Shown in pieces: positions 41,595-50,896 of a DNA stretch of 64,000 bases; the stretch's first letter is position 1; every line of letters starts with the position of its first letter. Both the position numbers and the translations under genes were made by a program. The stretch comes from Nocardia mikamii NBRC 108933 (GTDB taxonomy: Bacteria > Actinomycetota > Actinomycetes > Mycobacteriales > Mycobacteriaceae): the NCBI RefSeq assembly GCF_001613505.1, contig NZ_BDCM01000013.1, positions 186,001 through 250,000 of the forward strand, written 5' to 3'. The notes under the pieces are model-generated. The model had not been told where the DNA came from and did no database searches. It saw only the letters and a list, made by a program, of their open reading frames with translations.

Positions 41595-42815
41595 CTACCG
41601 GCGCATGAAATCGGGGACGTCGACGTCGTCGGTGTCCTCGTCCGGCATCTGGATGTGCGAACGGCTGTTGTGCGCGATGGTCGGCTCGGTGGCCGGGCGC
41701 GGTTCGTAGGACGGGGCCGGGCCGCGGGCCGGCGTCGGATCGGCCGGACGCTCGGGCTCGGACTGACGGGTGCTGCCGAAATCGCGGCGGGTCGTGGACT
41801 GGCCGATGTCACCGGCTCGGCCCGCGCCGATATTCGTCCTGCCCGCCGGTTCGATGCGCCGGGCCGGGGTGCCACCGTCGAAGCCGGCGGCGATCACCGT
41901 GACCCGGACCTCGTCGCCGAGCGAATCGTCGATCACCGTACCGAAGATGATGTTGGCCTCGATGTGCGCGGCCTCCTGCACCAGTGAGGCGGCCTCGTTG
42001 ATCTCGAACAGACCGAGATCCGATCCACCGGCGATCGACAACAGCACGCCGTGCGCACCGTCCATCGACGCCTCCAGCAGCGGCGAATTGATCGCCGCCT
42101 CCGCGGCTTTCACGGATCGTCCCTCACCGCGCGAGGAGCCGATGCCCATCAACGCCGAACCCGCGCCGGACATGACGCTCTTGACGTCGGCGAAGTCGAC
42201 GTTGATCAGACCCGGGGTGGTGATCAGGTCGGTGATGCCCTGGACACCGTTGAGCAGCACCTCGTCGGCGGAGCGGAAGGCGTCCATCAGGCTCACCGCC
42301 GCGTCGCCGAGCTGCAGCAGCCGGTCGTTCGGGATGACGATGAGGGTGTCGCAGGATTCGCGCAGCGCCTGGATACCGGCTTCGGCCTGGTTGCTGCGGC
42401 GCTTGCCCTCGAAGGAGAACGGCCGCGTCACCACACCTATGGTCAGGGCGCCCAGCTTGCGGGCGATCGAGGCCACCACGGGCGCGCCACCGGTACCGGT
42501 GCCGCCGCCCTCGCCGGCCGTCACGAAGACCATGTCGGCGCCCTTGAGCACCTCTTCGATCTCGTCCTTGTGGTCCTCGGCGGCCTTGCGGCCCACCTCG
42601 GGATCCGCGCCGGCGCCGAGACCGCGGGTGAGTTCGCGGCCGACGTCGAGCTTGACGTCCGCATCACTCATCAGCAGTGCCTGGGCGTCGGTGTTGACGG
42701 CGATGAACTCGACTCCCTTGAGTCCCTGTTCGATCATTCGGTTGACGGCGTTCACGCCGCCGCCGCCGATACCGACGACCTTGATCACTGCAAGGTAGTT
42801 GTGCGGGGGCGTCAT
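41595..42815 (-). CDS. ftsZ: Cell division GTPase FtsZ
   Basis: The tubulin-like GTPase that forms the Z ring. The 406-residue protein has the nucleotide loop GIGGGGVNAVNRM near residue 15, the tubulin signature GGGTGTG at 103-109, the T7 loop in NVDFADVKSVM, a variable linker (about 320-385), and the conserved C-terminal tail DDVDVPDFMRR that binds SepF and FtsW. It is encoded downstream of ftsQ with its own long upstream region. The tail contains no sign of truncation. Confidence 0.98.
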   Translation of the reverse strand: MTPPHNYLAVIKVVGIGGGGVNAVNRMIEQGLKGVEFIAVNTDAQALLMSDADVKLDVGRELTRGLGAGADPEVGRKAAEDHKDEIEEVLKGADMVFVTAGEGGGTGTGGAPVVASIARKLGALTIGVVTRPFSFEGKRRSNQAEAGIQALRESCDTLIVIPNDRLLQLGDAAVSLMDAFRSADEVLLNGVQGITDLITTPGLINVDFADVKSVMSGAGSALMGIGSSRGEGRSVKAAEAAINSPLLEASMDGAHGVLLSIAGGSDLGLFEINEAASLVQEAAHIEANIIFGTVIDDSLGDEVRVTVIAAGFDGGTPARRIEPAGRTNIGAGRAGDIGQSTTRRDFGSTRQSEPERPADPTPARGPAPSYEPRPATEPTIAHNSRSHIQMPDEDTDDVDVPDFMRR

Positions 42816-43239
42816 GGGCTCTCGCCTTCCTTCGATCCAAAGCCTGTCGTTTTCGGATTCTCGGCAGAGCGCCGATTCGAGGTCCCCGGTCCACCCGGGT
42901 TTTCACTCGGACGAACCCTAAACCTGAACCATAGGGTTGGCGTTATGTCAAGTATCCGACTGGTGCGGAACGCTATTCGCACCCGCCGCGATCCGTGCGC
43001 AGGCGCGCCGACACGAGGGGCAGAATCTTGTGTGATCCGTCTCGTCCGAGCCCGTCGGGCATGGTATCGCGAACGGCCGCCACAGACATCGAGATCGGGT
43101 CTCGATATCCGCACGACCGCGGATTCTCCGGCCCCGCACGCGACCGCGGCACCCGGACGGGCCCAGGCGCCACGGCCATCACGCACGGCCATCGACTCCC
43201 GGCCGCCGGTCGAAAACCGCAACGGCACAACGAGTGTCA
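42816..43239. promoter_or_regulatory. ftsZ upstream region with inverted repeat and TTGACA
   Basis: This 424-base gap between ftsQ and ftsZ has no gene. On the minus strand it contains a perfect -35 hexamer TTGACA (42946-42951), and an inverted repeat AACCCTA (42914-42920) / TAGGGTT (42932-42938) about 100 bases from the ftsZ start. The -10 element is unclear. The arrangement suggests a dedicated ftsZ promoter with a nearby operator, as mycobacteria have several ftsZ promoters. Confidence 0.5.
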
Positions 43240-44025
43240 CTATCTTACCGTTACCAGATCGGGACTCGAAACGTCGAATACCGTTCCCGGGCGCGTCAGC
43301 ACCGGAAGGACCACCGCGGCTTTGCGTTCCGAGTCGTCCGGACCGCCCCAGACCACCGTACGGTCGTCGCGCAGCTTCAGTTCGATATCCGAAACCGTCC
43401 GCGCCACAACCTCTCCCACCTGGGCGCGAAGCGCCGGCGGCGCGGCGTCGAGGACCGCGACCGCGGCGCGGGTCACCGGGTCGGCGCTGCCGGGATGGCC
43501 GGTGACCAGTTTCGCGACGCCGGGCGGCGGCGGTTCGATCGCGAATTCGACGCTGTCGGCGTCGAGCAGATGGGGGCCCTGCGGACTGTCGAAGAACACC
43601 ACGGCCGAGCGCTCGTCCACCGTGACCCGCACTGTGGAGGGAAGCACCCGCTGCACCCGCGCCGACCGCACCTTCGGCAGCGACGCCACCCGGCGCGCGA
43701 TCGCGTCGGTGTCGATGCGCAGCACGGAGCGGCCGTCGGGGATCTGCAGCACCGCGCGGACATCCTGTTCGGGCACCGTCGACACACCCTCGACCTGCAC
43801 GGTGCGCACCGACAGCGCAGGGGTGAAGTAGGCAACCACCAGCAGCACGATCACCACGACCACGATCGGCGCGCCCCACAACAGGATCGACCGCCACCGG
43901 CCGTCGAAGGGCAGCCGCGCGCGGGCCCCGGGCCGGTGGATGCGATCGTCGCCTTCGTCGCCGTCCGGGGCGAATTCGGCCTCGGCGTCCGGATCGATGT
44001 CCTCGATCGTCCCGCGGCGTGTCAT
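43240..44025 (-). CDS. ftsQ: Cell division protein FtsQ
   Basis: A 261-residue bitopic divisome protein. An acidic cytoplasmic N-terminus (1-45) precedes one membrane segment (about 60-80, LLWGAPIVVVVIVLLVVAYF), then a POTRA domain starting VRTVQVEGVSTVPEQDV and the FtsQ beta domain with VLPSTVRVTVDERSAVVFFD. FtsQ recruits FtsL and FtsB and regulates septal synthesis. The ATG at 44025 sits directly behind GGAGGTGGAG. A longer upstream reading is not conserved. Confidence 0.93.
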   Translation of the reverse strand: MTRRGTIEDIDPDAEAEFAPDGDEGDDRIHRPGARARLPFDGRWRSILLWGAPIVVVVIVLLVVAYFTPALSVRTVQVEGVSTVPEQDVRAVLQIPDGRSVLRIDTDAIARRVASLPKVRSARVQRVLPSTVRVTVDERSAVVFFDSPQGPHLLDADSVEFAIEPPPPGVAKLVTGHPGSADPVTRAAVAVLDAAPPALRAQVGEVVARTVSDIELKLRDDRTVVWGGPDDSERKAAVVLPVLTRPGTVFDVSSPDLVTVR

Positions 44026-44071
44026 CTCCACCTCCCTCTCCGGCCGGCACCGCCGGGCGGGGGCGCCGTGC

Positions 44072-45619
44072 TCACCGCCCCGTCGACGGGCGCACCCGCA
44101 GTCCGTCCAGAATCTGCCCGCCAAGCATCGTCACGTCGCCGGCGCCCATGGTGATCACCACATCGCCCGCGCGGGCCAGGCTCGCGGCCTGCCGGCCCAC
44201 CCGCGACATATCCGGTTGGTAGTGCACGGGTTTGGTGACCGCCTGCGCCACCAGCGCGCCGTTGACCCCGGGCAGCGGCTTCTCGCGCGCGCCGTAGACA
44301 TCGAGGACCACGACCTCGTCGGCCAGCGACAGCGCCGCGCCGAATTCCTCGGCGAAGGTCGCCGTGCGGCTGTACAAGTGCGGCTGGAACACCACGATCA
44401 CCCGGCCCTGCCGGGAGCGGGCGCCGTCGGCCGCCTCCTGGCGGACCAGTTCGGCCGCAGCCCCCAGTACGGCTCGCACCTCGGTCGGGTGGTGGGCGTA
44501 GTCGTCGAAGACCCGCACCCCGTTCTCGCGGCCCACGAACTGGAAGCGGCGGTGCACGCCACCGAATCCCTCCAGGCCCTGCATGAGTTCGTCCACATCG
44601 GCCCCGGCATCGCGGGCGGCGAGCAGTGCGGCCAAGGCGTTGAGAGCCATATGGCGGCCGGGCACCGACAGGCGCAGCGTGCGCGGGGCGGGTTCGTCGC
44701 CCAAGTGCACCGTGGCCACACCGCCCACGTCGCGCGGTTCCCAGCTCACCAGCCGAGCCCGCATCGGCACCGGCGCGTCGGCCGTCTCCGTCGAGCCGTA
44801 GCCGGCCAGCCGGATGTCGAGTTCCCCGGCCGCGACCCGCTCGGCGACCCGGCGGGCCAGTGCCAGCGAGCCGGGATCGTCCAGGCAGACCACGAGCAGT
44901 CCGCCGGGGACCAGCCGCGCCACGAAATCGTCGAACACCTGGACGTAGGCCTCGTCGGTGCCGAAGAAATCCAGATGATCGGATTCGATGTTGGTGACCA
45001 CCGCGACGTCCGGATCGTATTGCAGCAGCGAGCCGTCCGACTCGTCGGCCTCGGCCACGAAATAGCCGCCGGTGCCGTGATGCGCGTTCGTCCCGGCCTC
45101 GTTCAGTTCACCGCCGACGGCGAACGACGGATCGAAACCGCAGTGCTGCAACGCCACGACCAGCATCGAGGTGGTGGAGGTCTTGCCGTGGGTGCCCGAC
45201 ACCAGCAGCGTGTGGTGGCCGCGCATCAGTTCGGCGAGGACCGTGGGGCGCATCAGCACCGGCACACCGCGCCGATTCGCCTCGACCAGTTCGGGATTCG
45301 TCTTGGGGATGGCGGCGTAAGTGGTCACCACCGCGCTGGGGCCGCCCTCCAGCAGATCCAGCGCACTCGCGTCGTGGCCGATGCGGACCTGGGCCCCGCG
45401 CGCCCGCAATGCCAGCACGCCGCGGCTCTCCTTGGCGTCCGAGCCCGACACCTCGCCGCCGCGGGCGAGCAGAATCCGCGCGATGCCCGACATGCCGGCA
45501 CCGCCGATGCCGACCATGTGGACCCGCCGCAACAGCTCCGGCAGTTCGGCGGGGGCCTGCCCGGTGTGATTCACCGGGTCCGCGGCTCCCACTTCGGCCG
45601 TCTCGTTTCCTCCGGTCAC
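44072..45619 (-). CDS. murC: UDP-N-acetylmuramate-L-alanine ligase
   Basis: MurC adds the first L-Ala to UDP-MurNAc in the cytoplasm. The 515-residue protein has the N-terminal Rossmann motif HMVGIGGAGMSGIARI, the ATP-binding loop SGTHGKTSTTSM and FDDYAHHPTEV in the C-terminal domain. The GTG at 45619 overlaps the murG stop by four bases (GTGA); longer upstream starts read through murG. A 22-residue linker precedes the fold. Confidence 0.97.
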   Translation of the reverse strand: MTGGNETAEVGAADPVNHTGQAPAELPELLRRVHMVGIGGAGMSGIARILLARGGEVSGSDAKESRGVLALRARGAQVRIGHDASALDLLEGGPSAVVTTYAAIPKTNPELVEANRRGVPVLMRPTVLAELMRGHHTLLVSGTHGKTSTTSMLVVALQHCGFDPSFAVGGELNEAGTNAHHGTGGYFVAEADESDGSLLQYDPDVAVVTNIESDHLDFFGTDEAYVQVFDDFVARLVPGGLLVVCLDDPGSLALARRVAERVAAGELDIRLAGYGSTETADAPVPMRARLVSWEPRDVGGVATVHLGDEPAPRTLRLSVPGRHMALNALAALLAARDAGADVDELMQGLEGFGGVHRRFQFVGRENGVRVFDDYAHHPTEVRAVLGAAAELVRQEAADGARSRQGRVIVVFQPHLYSRTATFAEEFGAALSLADEVVVLDVYGAREKPLPGVNGALVAQAVTKPVHYQPDMSRVGRQAASLARAGDVVITMGAGDVTMLGGQILDGLRVRPSTGR

Positions 45620-46791
45620 CGTCCGGTCACCTCCAGCACGATTCGCGCCACCGTGTCCGCGGCGTCGCGATGTCCGGCACCGGCGGCGGCGACCGACATG
45701 TTCGTCAGCGCGGCCGGGTCGGTGAGCAGCGCGATCACCTCGTCCATCACGTACTTCGGCGTCATCTCCGCATCGGCGACGATTCTGCCACCGCCCTGCG
45801 CGACGATCGGGCGGGCGTTGAACTCCTGTTCGCCGTTGCCGTGCGGCAGCGGCACGTAGAACGCCGGCAGACCGACCGCCGACACCTCGGCCACGGTCAT
45901 CGCGCCCGAGCGGCACACCGTGGCATCGGCGGCGGCATAGGCCAGATCCATCCGCGACAGATACGGCACCGCAACGTATTTCGCGCCGTCGCGGCCGGAT
46001 TCGGTGTCGATGCCGTCCAGATCGAGCGTGTTCTTGGGTCCGTGCGCGTGCAGTACCGAGATGCCCGCCGCCAGTAGTTGCGCGGCAGCGCCGGACACCG
46101 CCTCGTTCAACCGGCGCGCGCCCTGGGAACCACCGAAGACCAGCAGCACCGGACCCTGTTGCGGCAGACCGAAGTGCTCGCGCGCCCGCGTCCGCAGGCC
46201 GGCCCGGTCCAGGGTGGCGATCGAGGCGCGCACCGGAATCCCGACCACCTCGGCATCGGCGCGCCCGCGCGCGTGCACTCCCGAATTCGGCACGGCGGCG
46301 AGCACCCGCGCCGCACGCCGGGCGCCGACCTTGTTCGCGATCCCCGCCTTCACATTGGCCTCGTGCACCACCAGCGGCACCCGGCGCGAGCGCCGCAGCA
46401 CTCCCCCGCCGGCCGCGAGGTAGGCGGGCACCGAGACATAGCCGCCGAATCCGATGATCACATCGGCCTCGACGGCGTCGATCACCGCGCGGGTCCGCGC
46501 CACCGCGGCGCGGACCCGGCCGGGCAGGCGCAGCAGATCGGCGGTGGGTTTACGCGGCAGCGGCACCGGCGGAATCAACTCCAGCGGATAGCCGCGTTCG
46601 GGAATCAGCGTCGTCTCCAGCCCGCGCTGGGTGCCCAGTGCGGTGATCCGGATCGAGGGATCCAGCCGGCGCAGTGCGTCCGCGACCGCCATCGCGGGTT
46701 CGATATGCCCGGCCGTGCCCCCACCGGCGACGATCACCGAGAGCGTCCGTTGCCCGGAACCCGTCGTGCCGCCGCTCTCGCCGGTTGTCAC
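45616..46791 (-). CDS. murG: UDP-GlcNAc:undecaprenyl-pyrophosphoryl-MurNAc-pentapeptide transferase
   Basis: MurG adds GlcNAc to lipid I to make lipid II on the inner membrane face. The 391-residue GT-B enzyme has the glycine loop VAGGGTAGHIEPAMAVADAL, LVVHEANVKAGIANKVG, and the donor-binding segment FGGSQGARRLNEAVSG, with CRSGAMTVAEVSAVGLP in the C-terminal lobe. The GTG at 46791 overlaps the ftsW stop by four bases. Confidence 0.97.
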   Translation of the reverse strand: MTTGESGGTTGSGQRTLSVIVAGGGTAGHIEPAMAVADALRRLDPSIRITALGTQRGLETTLIPERGYPLELIPPVPLPRKPTADLLRLPGRVRAAVARTRAVIDAVEADVIIGFGGYVSVPAYLAAGGGVLRRSRRVPLVVHEANVKAGIANKVGARRAARVLAAVPNSGVHARGRADAEVVGIPVRASIATLDRAGLRTRAREHFGLPQQGPVLLVFGGSQGARRLNEAVSGAAAQLLAAGISVLHAHGPKNTLDLDGIDTESGRDGAKYVAVPYLSRMDLAYAAADATVCRSGAMTVAEVSAVGLPAFYVPLPHGNGEQEFNARPIVAQGGGRIVADAEMTPKYVMDEVIALLTDPAALTNMSVAAAGAGHRDAADTVARIVLEVTGR

Positions 46792-48311
46792 CTCGAATTA
46801 CCTCGTTCTCTCGCATGTGTCATCGGATAGCTGGGCTCCCAGGCCCGGGTGGTGCGCCACGACGACGCTCCGCGCGCCTCCCGCCGTCCGGCGTCGGCGC
46901 TGCGTCGTCGTGCCGAATCCGAATCTATCGACCGCCGCGGTATCGCCGCACTCCCACCCCGCGCCTGAGCGGCCCCGCGGGACGCGCTCGCGCCGCGGGA
47001 CCGACCGGATTTGTCCGACCGCTTGCGGGCGGGCGGCAGTTCCCGCCGTCGCGGGCCGGAGACCGCGCGGGCTCGCCCCGCACGAGCGGGTGCGTAGGTT
47101 TCCGGGATCGGCAGTCGCAGCAACCGGCTGAACCGCCCGTCCTGACCGGCCTTCAGCGCCGCGATCGCCTCGGGTTCGTGCCGGGCCGCGCTCGCGATCA
47201 GACCGAACATCATCAACGTGATCGCCAGCGACGAACCACCGGCCGACACCAGCGGCAACTGCAGGCCCGTCACCGGCAACAAGCCCACGACGTAGCCGAT
47301 GTTGATCAGCGCCTGCCCGGTGATCCAGGTGGTCGCGGCCGCGGTCAGCAATCGCAGAAACGGATCGGCCGACCGGCTGGCGATGCGCAACCCGAGGAAG
47401 ACGAACAGCGCGAAAAGCCCGAGTACGAGGGCACATCCGAGAAATCCGAGTTCCTCGCCGATGATGGCGAAGATGAAGTCGTTGTGCGCGTTGGGCAGAT
47501 AACTCCACTTGGCCCGGCTCTGGCCGAGCCCGCGCCCCCAGATGCCGCCGTCGGCGAGGGAGAACAGCGCTTGCCGCGCCTGATAGCCGATGCCCTGCGG
47601 ATCGTCACCGGGATTGAAGAACGCGCGCATGCGATCGGATCGATAGCCGGCCGACAGCGCCAGAATTCCCGCCGCCACCGCGCCCGAGACCGCGATGGTC
47701 ACGAACAGCCGCACCGGCAACCCGCCGAACCACAGCAGCGCGACCAGCACCAGGCCGACCGCGATGGTCGTCGACAGGTTCGGCTCCAGCACGATCAGCA
47801 GACAGGTCAGCAGACCGGCCGGCACCAGCGGTACCAGAATGTCCTTGTACCCATTCTGGTCGCTGCGGCGGGTCGCCAGCAGGTGCGCACCCCACAGGAT
47901 CAGGGTGACCTTCACGATCTCCGACGGCTGCACCGAGACGAATCCGAGGTCGAACCAGCGGCGCGAACCCTGGACCTGCGAACCGATTCCGGGAATCAGC
48001 ACCAGCACCAGCAACAGCACCGACGCCGCGAACAGCGGGAACGACAGCTGCCGCAGCACCCGCATCGGAATCCGCAGCGCCACATAGAACAAAGCCGCAC
48101 CCAGTCCCGCGAAGAACGCCTGCTGCATGAACAGCGAATAGGCCGAACCTCCGTCGGCGTAGGCCTCGACACTGGAGGCCGACAGCACCATCACCAGCCC
48201 CAGCACGGTGAGCAGGGTGGCGATGGTGACGACCAGGTGGAAATCGGCCAGCGGGCGCGCCAGCCAGGCACCGAACCAGGTGCCCACGGGCTTGCGCGCC
48301 GGTTTCGTCAC
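46788..48311 (-). CDS. ftsW: SEDS peptidoglycan glycosyltransferase FtsW
   Basis: The septal SEDS polymerase, 507 residues with ten membrane segments, ending in a basic cytoplasmic tail (about 390-507) rich in Arg, Ser and Ala, longer than in most bacteria. Motifs include GSRRWFDLGFVSVQPSEIVKV, in which the Arg and Asp are conserved in SEDS proteins, and the later LPLVSAGGSSLAITLMMFGLIAS. It works with PbpB encoded upstream. Overlaps murD by four bases. Confidence 0.96.
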   Translation of the reverse strand: MTKPARKPVGTWFGAWLARPLADFHLVVTIATLLTVLGLVMVLSASSVEAYADGGSAYSLFMQQAFFAGLGAALFYVALRIPMRVLRQLSFPLFAASVLLLVLVLIPGIGSQVQGSRRWFDLGFVSVQPSEIVKVTLILWGAHLLATRRSDQNGYKDILVPLVPAGLLTCLLIVLEPNLSTTIAVGLVLVALLWFGGLPVRLFVTIAVSGAVAAGILALSAGYRSDRMRAFFNPGDDPQGIGYQARQALFSLADGGIWGRGLGQSRAKWSYLPNAHNDFIFAIIGEELGFLGCALVLGLFALFVFLGLRIASRSADPFLRLLTAAATTWITGQALINIGYVVGLLPVTGLQLPLVSAGGSSLAITLMMFGLIASAARHEPEAIAALKAGQDGRFSRLLRLPIPETYAPARAGRARAVSGPRRRELPPARKRSDKSGRSRGASASRGAAQARGGSAAIPRRSIDSDSARRRSADAGRREARGASSWRTTRAWEPSYPMTHARERGNSR

Positions 48312-49813
48312 TGCTGGCTCCCGATATCTCTCTCGTCCAGGGCCTGCACCGCCGCCACGAAACTGCGACCGCGGTGGGTGTAGTCGGCGAACATGTCCAG
48401 GGAGGCCGCGGCCGGGGCGAGCAGGACGGTGTCACCGCGCCCCGCGTATCCGGCGGCGATGCGTACCGCGCGGGCCATCACCGCGTCGGCGCCGTCGATC
48501 TCGGCGACCAGAGAGGCCGTGGAGGGTTCCCCGCTCATCTGTGCATCGTCACCCGAACCGAGCTCGACCACCGGGACATCCGGCGCGTGTCGCGCCATTG
48601 CCGCCGCGATGACCGGCGCGTCCTGACCGAAGACCACCGCGGCGACGAGACGCTCGGCGACCTCCTCGACCAGATCGTCGATATGGGCGCCCTTGAGCTG
48701 ACCACCGGCGATCCACACCACCTGCGGATGCGCCAGGATCGACGACCGCGCGGCGTGCGGATTGGTCGCCTTCGAATCGTCGACGAATCCGACTCCGGCC
48801 AGTTCCCGCACGAAGGCGGCGCGATGCGGGCCCACCTTGTGCTCGGCCAAGCCCTCCTTGACGAACTGCGGGGCCACGTCGATGGCGCGGGTCAGCGCGG
48901 CCGCGGCCAGCGCGTCGGCGACACCGGCGGGTCCGGGCGGGCTGATGTCGCCGACCTCGGCCAGAATCGCGGCCTTGGTGAAGGCGCGGTCCAGCAATTT
49001 GCCGTCGACAACGCCGAGTTCGCCGTCGGCCGGCACCCCGATCCGGAAGCCGACGGTGCGGCGCGCCTTGGACTTTCGCGCCAGCGCGGCGGCCACGGCG
49101 TCGTCGAGTCCGACCACGCCCACCCGTCCGGTGAGCGCTCGCGCCTTGGCGGCGGCGTAGGCGTCGAGGCCGCCGTGCCAGTCCAGATGATCCTCGGCCA
49201 CATTCAGCACCACACCGGCCTCCGGGCGCACCGACGGCGCCCAGTGCAGCTGGAACGACGACAGCTCGACCGCGAGGATCTGCGGACCCGGGGTGCGCCG
49301 CAGCGCGTCCAGGATCGGCAGTCCGATATTGCCGCAGGCGACGCTGGGCAGTCCGGCCGCGCGCAGGATGGCGTGGGTCATCTGGGTGGTGGTGGTCTTA
49401 CCGTTGGTTCCGGTGATCACCAGCCATTTGCGCACGGGACCGTAGAGCCGCGCCTGATCCACCCACCAGGCGAATTCCACATCGCCCCAGACCGGAATGC
49501 CCTCGGTGACCGCGGAAACCAGGACCGGCGAATCCGGTCGCCAGCCCGGGCTGGTGATGACCAGCGCGAACCGTTCCAGCGCACCGGGTTCGAGCAGTGC
49601 GGCGCCGGTGGCGGTGTCGAGGCCGAGTTCGGCGGCCTCGGCCATCGCCTTCTCCCCGGCGTCGGTGACCACCGGACGAGCGCCGATATCGCGCAGCGGC
49701 TCGATCAGCGAGCGGCCCGACACCCCCCATCCCGCGACGAGAACGTCACGGCCGCGCAGAAATTCGAGCATGGGACCCGGTGATCGCAGGGCCCGCGGAG
49801 TATGTTCGACCAT
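48308..49813 (-). CDS. murD: UDP-N-acetylmuramoylalanine-D-glutamate ligase
   Basis: MurD adds D-Glu to UDP-MurNAc-L-Ala. The 501-residue protein shows VLVAGWGVSGRSLIEPL at the N-terminus, the ATP loop ITGTNGKTTTTQM, and the C-terminal VWIAGGQLKGAHIDDL typical of actinobacterial MurD. The ATG at 49813 is separated from mraY by six bases; an in-frame ATG at 49771 (MLEFLRGRDVL) is nearer the usual start and cannot be excluded. Confidence 0.95.
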   Translation of the reverse strand: MVEHTPRALRSPGPMLEFLRGRDVLVAGWGVSGRSLIEPLRDIGARPVVTDAGEKAMAEAAELGLDTATGAALLEPGALERFALVITSPGWRPDSPVLVSAVTEGIPVWGDVEFAWWVDQARLYGPVRKWLVITGTNGKTTTTQMTHAILRAAGLPSVACGNIGLPILDALRRTPGPQILAVELSSFQLHWAPSVRPEAGVVLNVAEDHLDWHGGLDAYAAAKARALTGRVGVVGLDDAVAAALARKSKARRTVGFRIGVPADGELGVVDGKLLDRAFTKAAILAEVGDISPPGPAGVADALAAAALTRAIDVAPQFVKEGLAEHKVGPHRAAFVRELAGVGFVDDSKATNPHAARSSILAHPQVVWIAGGQLKGAHIDDLVEEVAERLVAAVVFGQDAPVIAAAMARHAPDVPVVELGSGDDAQMSGEPSTASLVAEIDGADAVMARAVRIAAGYAGRGDTVLLAPAAASLDMFADYTHRGRSFVAAVQALDERDIGSQQ

Positions 49814-49819
49814 CGCTGC

Positions 49820-50896
49820 TTACCCGACCTGAGAGAGGTATTCGCTGTAGAACAAGCCCAGACCGACCGCCGCCGCGATTCCGGCGAGCAGCCAGAACCG
49901 GATGATGACCGTCGTCTCCGCCCATTTGCTCAGCTCGAAATGGTGATGGAACGGCGCCATCTTGAACAACCGGTTGCGAGTGGTCCGGAACACCGCCACC
50001 TGCAGCACCACCGACACGGTCTCGGCGACGAACAGTGCGCCGATCACGACCATGAGCAGTTCGGTGCGGGTGGTGATCGACAATCCGGCGAGCAGGCCAC
50101 CGAGGGCCAGCGAACCGGTATCGCCCATGAAGATCTTGGCGGGCGCCGCATTCCACCACAGGAATCCGACACACGCCGCCGCGCCGGCGGCACACACCAG
50201 CGCCAGATCCAGCGGATCGCGCACGTTGTAGCAGCCGGCCTCGGCCTTGAATTCGCAGGCGTGGTAGTACTGCCAGAACGTGATGATCACGTAGGCGCCC
50301 AGCACCAGGCTCATCGACCCCGCGGCCAGGCCGTCCAGGCCGTCGGTCAGATTCACCGCGTTCGACCACGCGACCACGACCAGGCAGACGAACGCCAGGA
50401 AGATGATCACGCTCATCGAGACGGTGTTGATCTCGCGCACGTACGACAGATGCCGGCTGGCCGGAGTCCGCCCGCCCGCGCCGCGGAACTGCAGCGCGAG
50501 CACCCCGAAGATCACCGCCGAACCGAGTTGGCCGATGTACTTGCCGGCCGCGGTCAGGCCCAGATTGCGCTGCTTGCGCAGTTTGATGAAGTCGTCGATG
50601 AAGCCGACCACGCCCAGCGCGGTGGCCAGGCCGAGCGCCAGCAGGCCCGAGGCCGACGGCCCGTCGGCGTGATAGCCGATGCCGATCAGGTGCGAGCCGA
50701 GATATCCGGCCCACATGCCGATCAGGATCGCGACACCACCCATGGTCGGAGTGCCGCGCTTGGCCTGATGACTCTCGGGGCCGTCGATGCGGATCTCCTG
50801 GCCGAATCCGCGTCGCGCGAACATGCGGATCAGCAGCGGCGTCAGCAGGATCGATACCGCCAGCGCGATCCCCGCCGCGAACAGAATCTGCCTCAT
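49820..50896 (-). CDS. mraY: Phospho-MurNAc-pentapeptide transferase
   Basis: MraY attaches the MurNAc-pentapeptide to undecaprenyl phosphate, making lipid I. The 358-residue protein has ten membrane segments; the conserved aspartates lie in LGVVGFIDDFIKLRKQRNLGL, NLTDGLDGLAAG and FMGDTGSLALGG, with the histidine cluster PFHHHFEL. The start overlaps the murF stop by four bases. Confidence 0.97.
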   Translation of the reverse strand: MRQILFAAGIALAVSILLTPLLIRMFARRGFGQEIRIDGPESHQAKRGTPTMGGVAILIGMWAGYLGSHLIGIGYHADGPSASGLLALGLATALGVVGFIDDFIKLRKQRNLGLTAAGKYIGQLGSAVIFGVLALQFRGAGGRTPASRHLSYVREINTVSMSVIIFLAFVCLVVVAWSNAVNLTDGLDGLAAGSMSLVLGAYVIITFWQYYHACEFKAEAGCYNVRDPLDLALVCAAGAAACVGFLWWNAAPAKIFMGDTGSLALGGLLAGLSITTRTELLMVVIGALFVAETVSVVLQVAVFRTTRNRLFKMAPFHHHFELSKWAETTVIIRFWLLAGIAAAVGLGLFYSEYLSQVG

